A stretch of 64,000 bases of DNA, taken from the NCBI GenBank assembly GCA_963768025.1, contig CAVYGM010000022.1, positions 11,419 to 75,418 of the forward strand, in the 5' to 3' direction. The stretch is from CAVYGM01 sp963768025 (GTDB lineage Bacteria > Bacteroidota > Bacteroidia > Cytophagales > Spirosomataceae). A program made the translations under genes and the position numbers. Under the pieces are notes generated by a model. That model did not search any database. It saw nothing but the letters and a program-made list of their open reading frames with translations, and had not been told where the DNA came from. Each line of letters begins with the position of its first letter. The first letter of the stretch is position 1. Positions 62,536 through 64,000 of this stretch are shown here, one piece after another.

Positions 62536-64000
62536 TCAAGCATTCCGCCGCTTACGGATACTCTCCACCAGGTCGCGGTATTGTTCCAGTGGAGCATAGT
62601 TGTACTGGTCGGGCTTGGCCTCAATGGCCCGTAGAGATTTTAGGACTTCCAGGAGCAGAGGGCCCAGGATAGAAGCCTCATCTTTGGCTGCCGGGCGGGT
62701 AGCCCCGAGCGAGCTTCCGTCGAACTTATTTTGCTGGCGCAACCCTTCTAGCATGGCCACGAAGTCGGCCACCACGGGGTTCTTAAGCATGGGGTTGCTG
62801 ATCACGATCCGGACCCGCTTCGCCGGCCACGTAGCTACGTTTCCCCAGGGAGAAGAGCGTCGGCCGGCTCACGTAGCCGGCCGGCTTCTCCGACCCCGGT
62901 CGGTGCGGATACTGTCCAGGTCGGTGTAGCCCCCATAGGCCCGGAAGCTGGGCGAGTTGGGCACATCGGCACTATTGATTAGTTTTTTTGCTTTCAGGAT
63001 ATTAGCCGTTACTATGGATACAACAGAAGCTATTGTTGCTACGAGCGTTAGCGGATCAAGTGATGTAGATGCAGCCGTTGCAATAGCCCCCGAAATCGCC
63101 GTGCCTGTATCAAGTGCGAGTTGTACGATAGCAATTGCTTTCTGGAATTCAGCAAAATCCCCCTCAATTCTAGCTGATGATCGAAAACACGTCACTGACT
63201 GCACTGGTAATGTCGGTATAGATTTGCTTTTTCTGGTTTATCAGATCCATTTCATGCATGAAGGCCTCTTTATCCTCCTGCTCCCGATCTTCTTCCAGCT
63301 TTTTCTTTTCCTCCAGCAGCTTTTTGTTTTTCTACCTCCGCAGTTATTTCCTCATTGGCCCGGGCCATTTGCAAATCCCGGATATCATTGTACATCTTCA
63401 CATAAATATCCACCGTACCCTCCCCCAGCATCATAGCTTCCGTAAGTAGCTGCTGATAGAAGGCTGTTATTTCAGAAAGCTCTTTGTCTTGATGCTCATC
63501 TTCTTCAACTTGAAGCTTTTCCCTGAAAACCTTACGATGATCAGCCTCCTGGTTCATGGATTTGAGCTGAGTACGCATGAGCTTATCAAACGAGTCCAGG
63601 CTTTGCTGGACCATCCTATCATTGATTTGCCCCATTTCCTGAGCTTCCTGTTGTGCTATTACTGCTAGCTCAGTCTGGTTCTGACCAGCCTGCTTCCTGA
63701 ATCCCTCATATTTTGCATGCACAGCTGCTAATTGCTTTTCATGCTGACTAGTGTAGAAATCATGGTAAGCTGTTGCTGATTTTTCAAAAGCTCATCAGCT
63801 AGCTTTTGCTCATCAGCTAGCTTTTTATTGTTTCCAGGGCCGGTTATCAGATCCGGCTTCGTTGGCAGATCCGGCTTAGGCGGTGGAGTACCGCCTGGTT
63901 TCACAGCACTGGTAGGTATAGGTGTTCCCTTGCCAGACAATGCGGTGTAGTCCTGCTTACTTTACGCAAGTATATGCCTGAACCAAGCAGGAACATAACA
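62536..64000 (-). CDS. Phage tail tape-measure-like protein, C-terminal part, frameshifted, partial
   Basis: Reads leftwards from beyond the right edge. The parts are a Pro/Lys-rich segment near 63850-63940 and a long coiled coil (QAGQNQTELAVIAQQEAQEM; NEEITAEVEKQKAAGGKEKA). A hydrophobic Ala/Ile/Val-rich segment follows (TGTAISGAIATAASTSLDP; LVATIASVVSIVTANILKAK), then PSFRAYGGYTDLDSIRTD and an end VISNPMLKNPVVADFVAMLE. Coiled coil plus hydrophobic patch plus this ending is the usual layout of Bacteroidota-phage tape-measure proteins. Breaks fall near 62800-62880, 63190-63280 and 63725. Other tail proteins remain possible. Confidence 0.65.

Larger units (their letters stand above)
53413..64000. 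mobile_element. Prophage or prophage-like element, left part
   Basis: Evidence for a temperate phage: a leftward XRE repressor facing a rightward run of small genes, repeated start-stop overlaps, excisionase-like and replication-like HTH proteins, and converging late genes with a tape-measure-like tail protein. Base use is richer in C than the host genes. The left boundary could lie anywhere from about 52.7 kb (after the terminator) to 53.4 kb; the right boundary is outside. No integrase, terminase, capsid gene or att repeat is in view. Confidence 0.65.

Noticed and set aside
1..64000. CRISPR arrays, rRNA genes or insertion sequences
   Set aside because: No regularly spaced repeats, rRNA sequence or transposase was seen anywhere in the window.

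Overview
The window looks like a chromosomal segment from the phylum Bacteroidota, probably order Cytophagales (Dyadobacter/Spirosoma-like). Supporting signs are many lipoproteins and outer-membrane beta-barrels, family content (DUF1460, DUF4136, DUF6580, DUF2452, DUF937, sortilin-type BNR protein, GH65/beta-PGM/GH13/MFS glucan locus), host genes that mostly lack Shine-Dalgarno sites, and several TAnnTTTG promoter -7 boxes. The genus is inferred from family resemblance only.

Layout. 0-5 kb: aconitase (minus, runs off the left edge) divergent from topA, then a class III sirtuin and an aldo/keto reductase. 5.5-13.6 kb: folD, an aldehyde dehydrogenase, an XRE regulator with an S24-like tail, a MenE-type acyl-CoA ligase coupled to an unknown protein, DUF2452, an EVE protein and a secreted unknown. 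13.6-22.2 kb: rRNA methyltransferase, TPR lipoprotein, the classical thrS-infC-rpmI-rplT cluster, DUF937, dnaK. 22.3-28.2 kb: a small protein coupled to an SDR oxidoreductase, OmpA lipoprotein, OM barrel, TspO-like membrane protein, large TPR protein. 28.4-37 kb: alpha-glucan locus with GH65 phosphorylase, beta-phosphoglucomutase, two divergent GH13 enzymes and an MFS sugar transporter. 37.3-41.4 kb: apparent osmostress operon (fused OtsA-OtsB, DUF1460 amidase-like protein, MscS channel). 41.6-52.6 kb: DinB, sortilin-like protein, DUF6580, PPC/DUF296, histone-deacetylase-like enzyme, DUF4136 lipoprotein, OM barrel and an unrecognised 722-aa membrane-anchored protein.

From about 53 kb to the right edge lies a prophage or prophage-like element: a leftward XRE repressor, a divergent early promoter with operator-like repeats, a tightly overlapping rightward run of small early genes (HTH proteins, a zinc-finger protein, ASCH protein, tiny one-helix membrane proteins), then a leftward late segment with the C-terminal part of a tape-measure-like tail protein that runs off the right edge. 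No integrase or attachment site is visible.

Many conserved genes (acn, topA, thrS, infC, rpmI, dnaK) and most early phage genes carry single-base frameshifts, while 22-53 kb is essentially clean. An essential-gene cluster cannot be dead in a living cell, so I read these as consensus errors and annotate the intended genes across the breaks.
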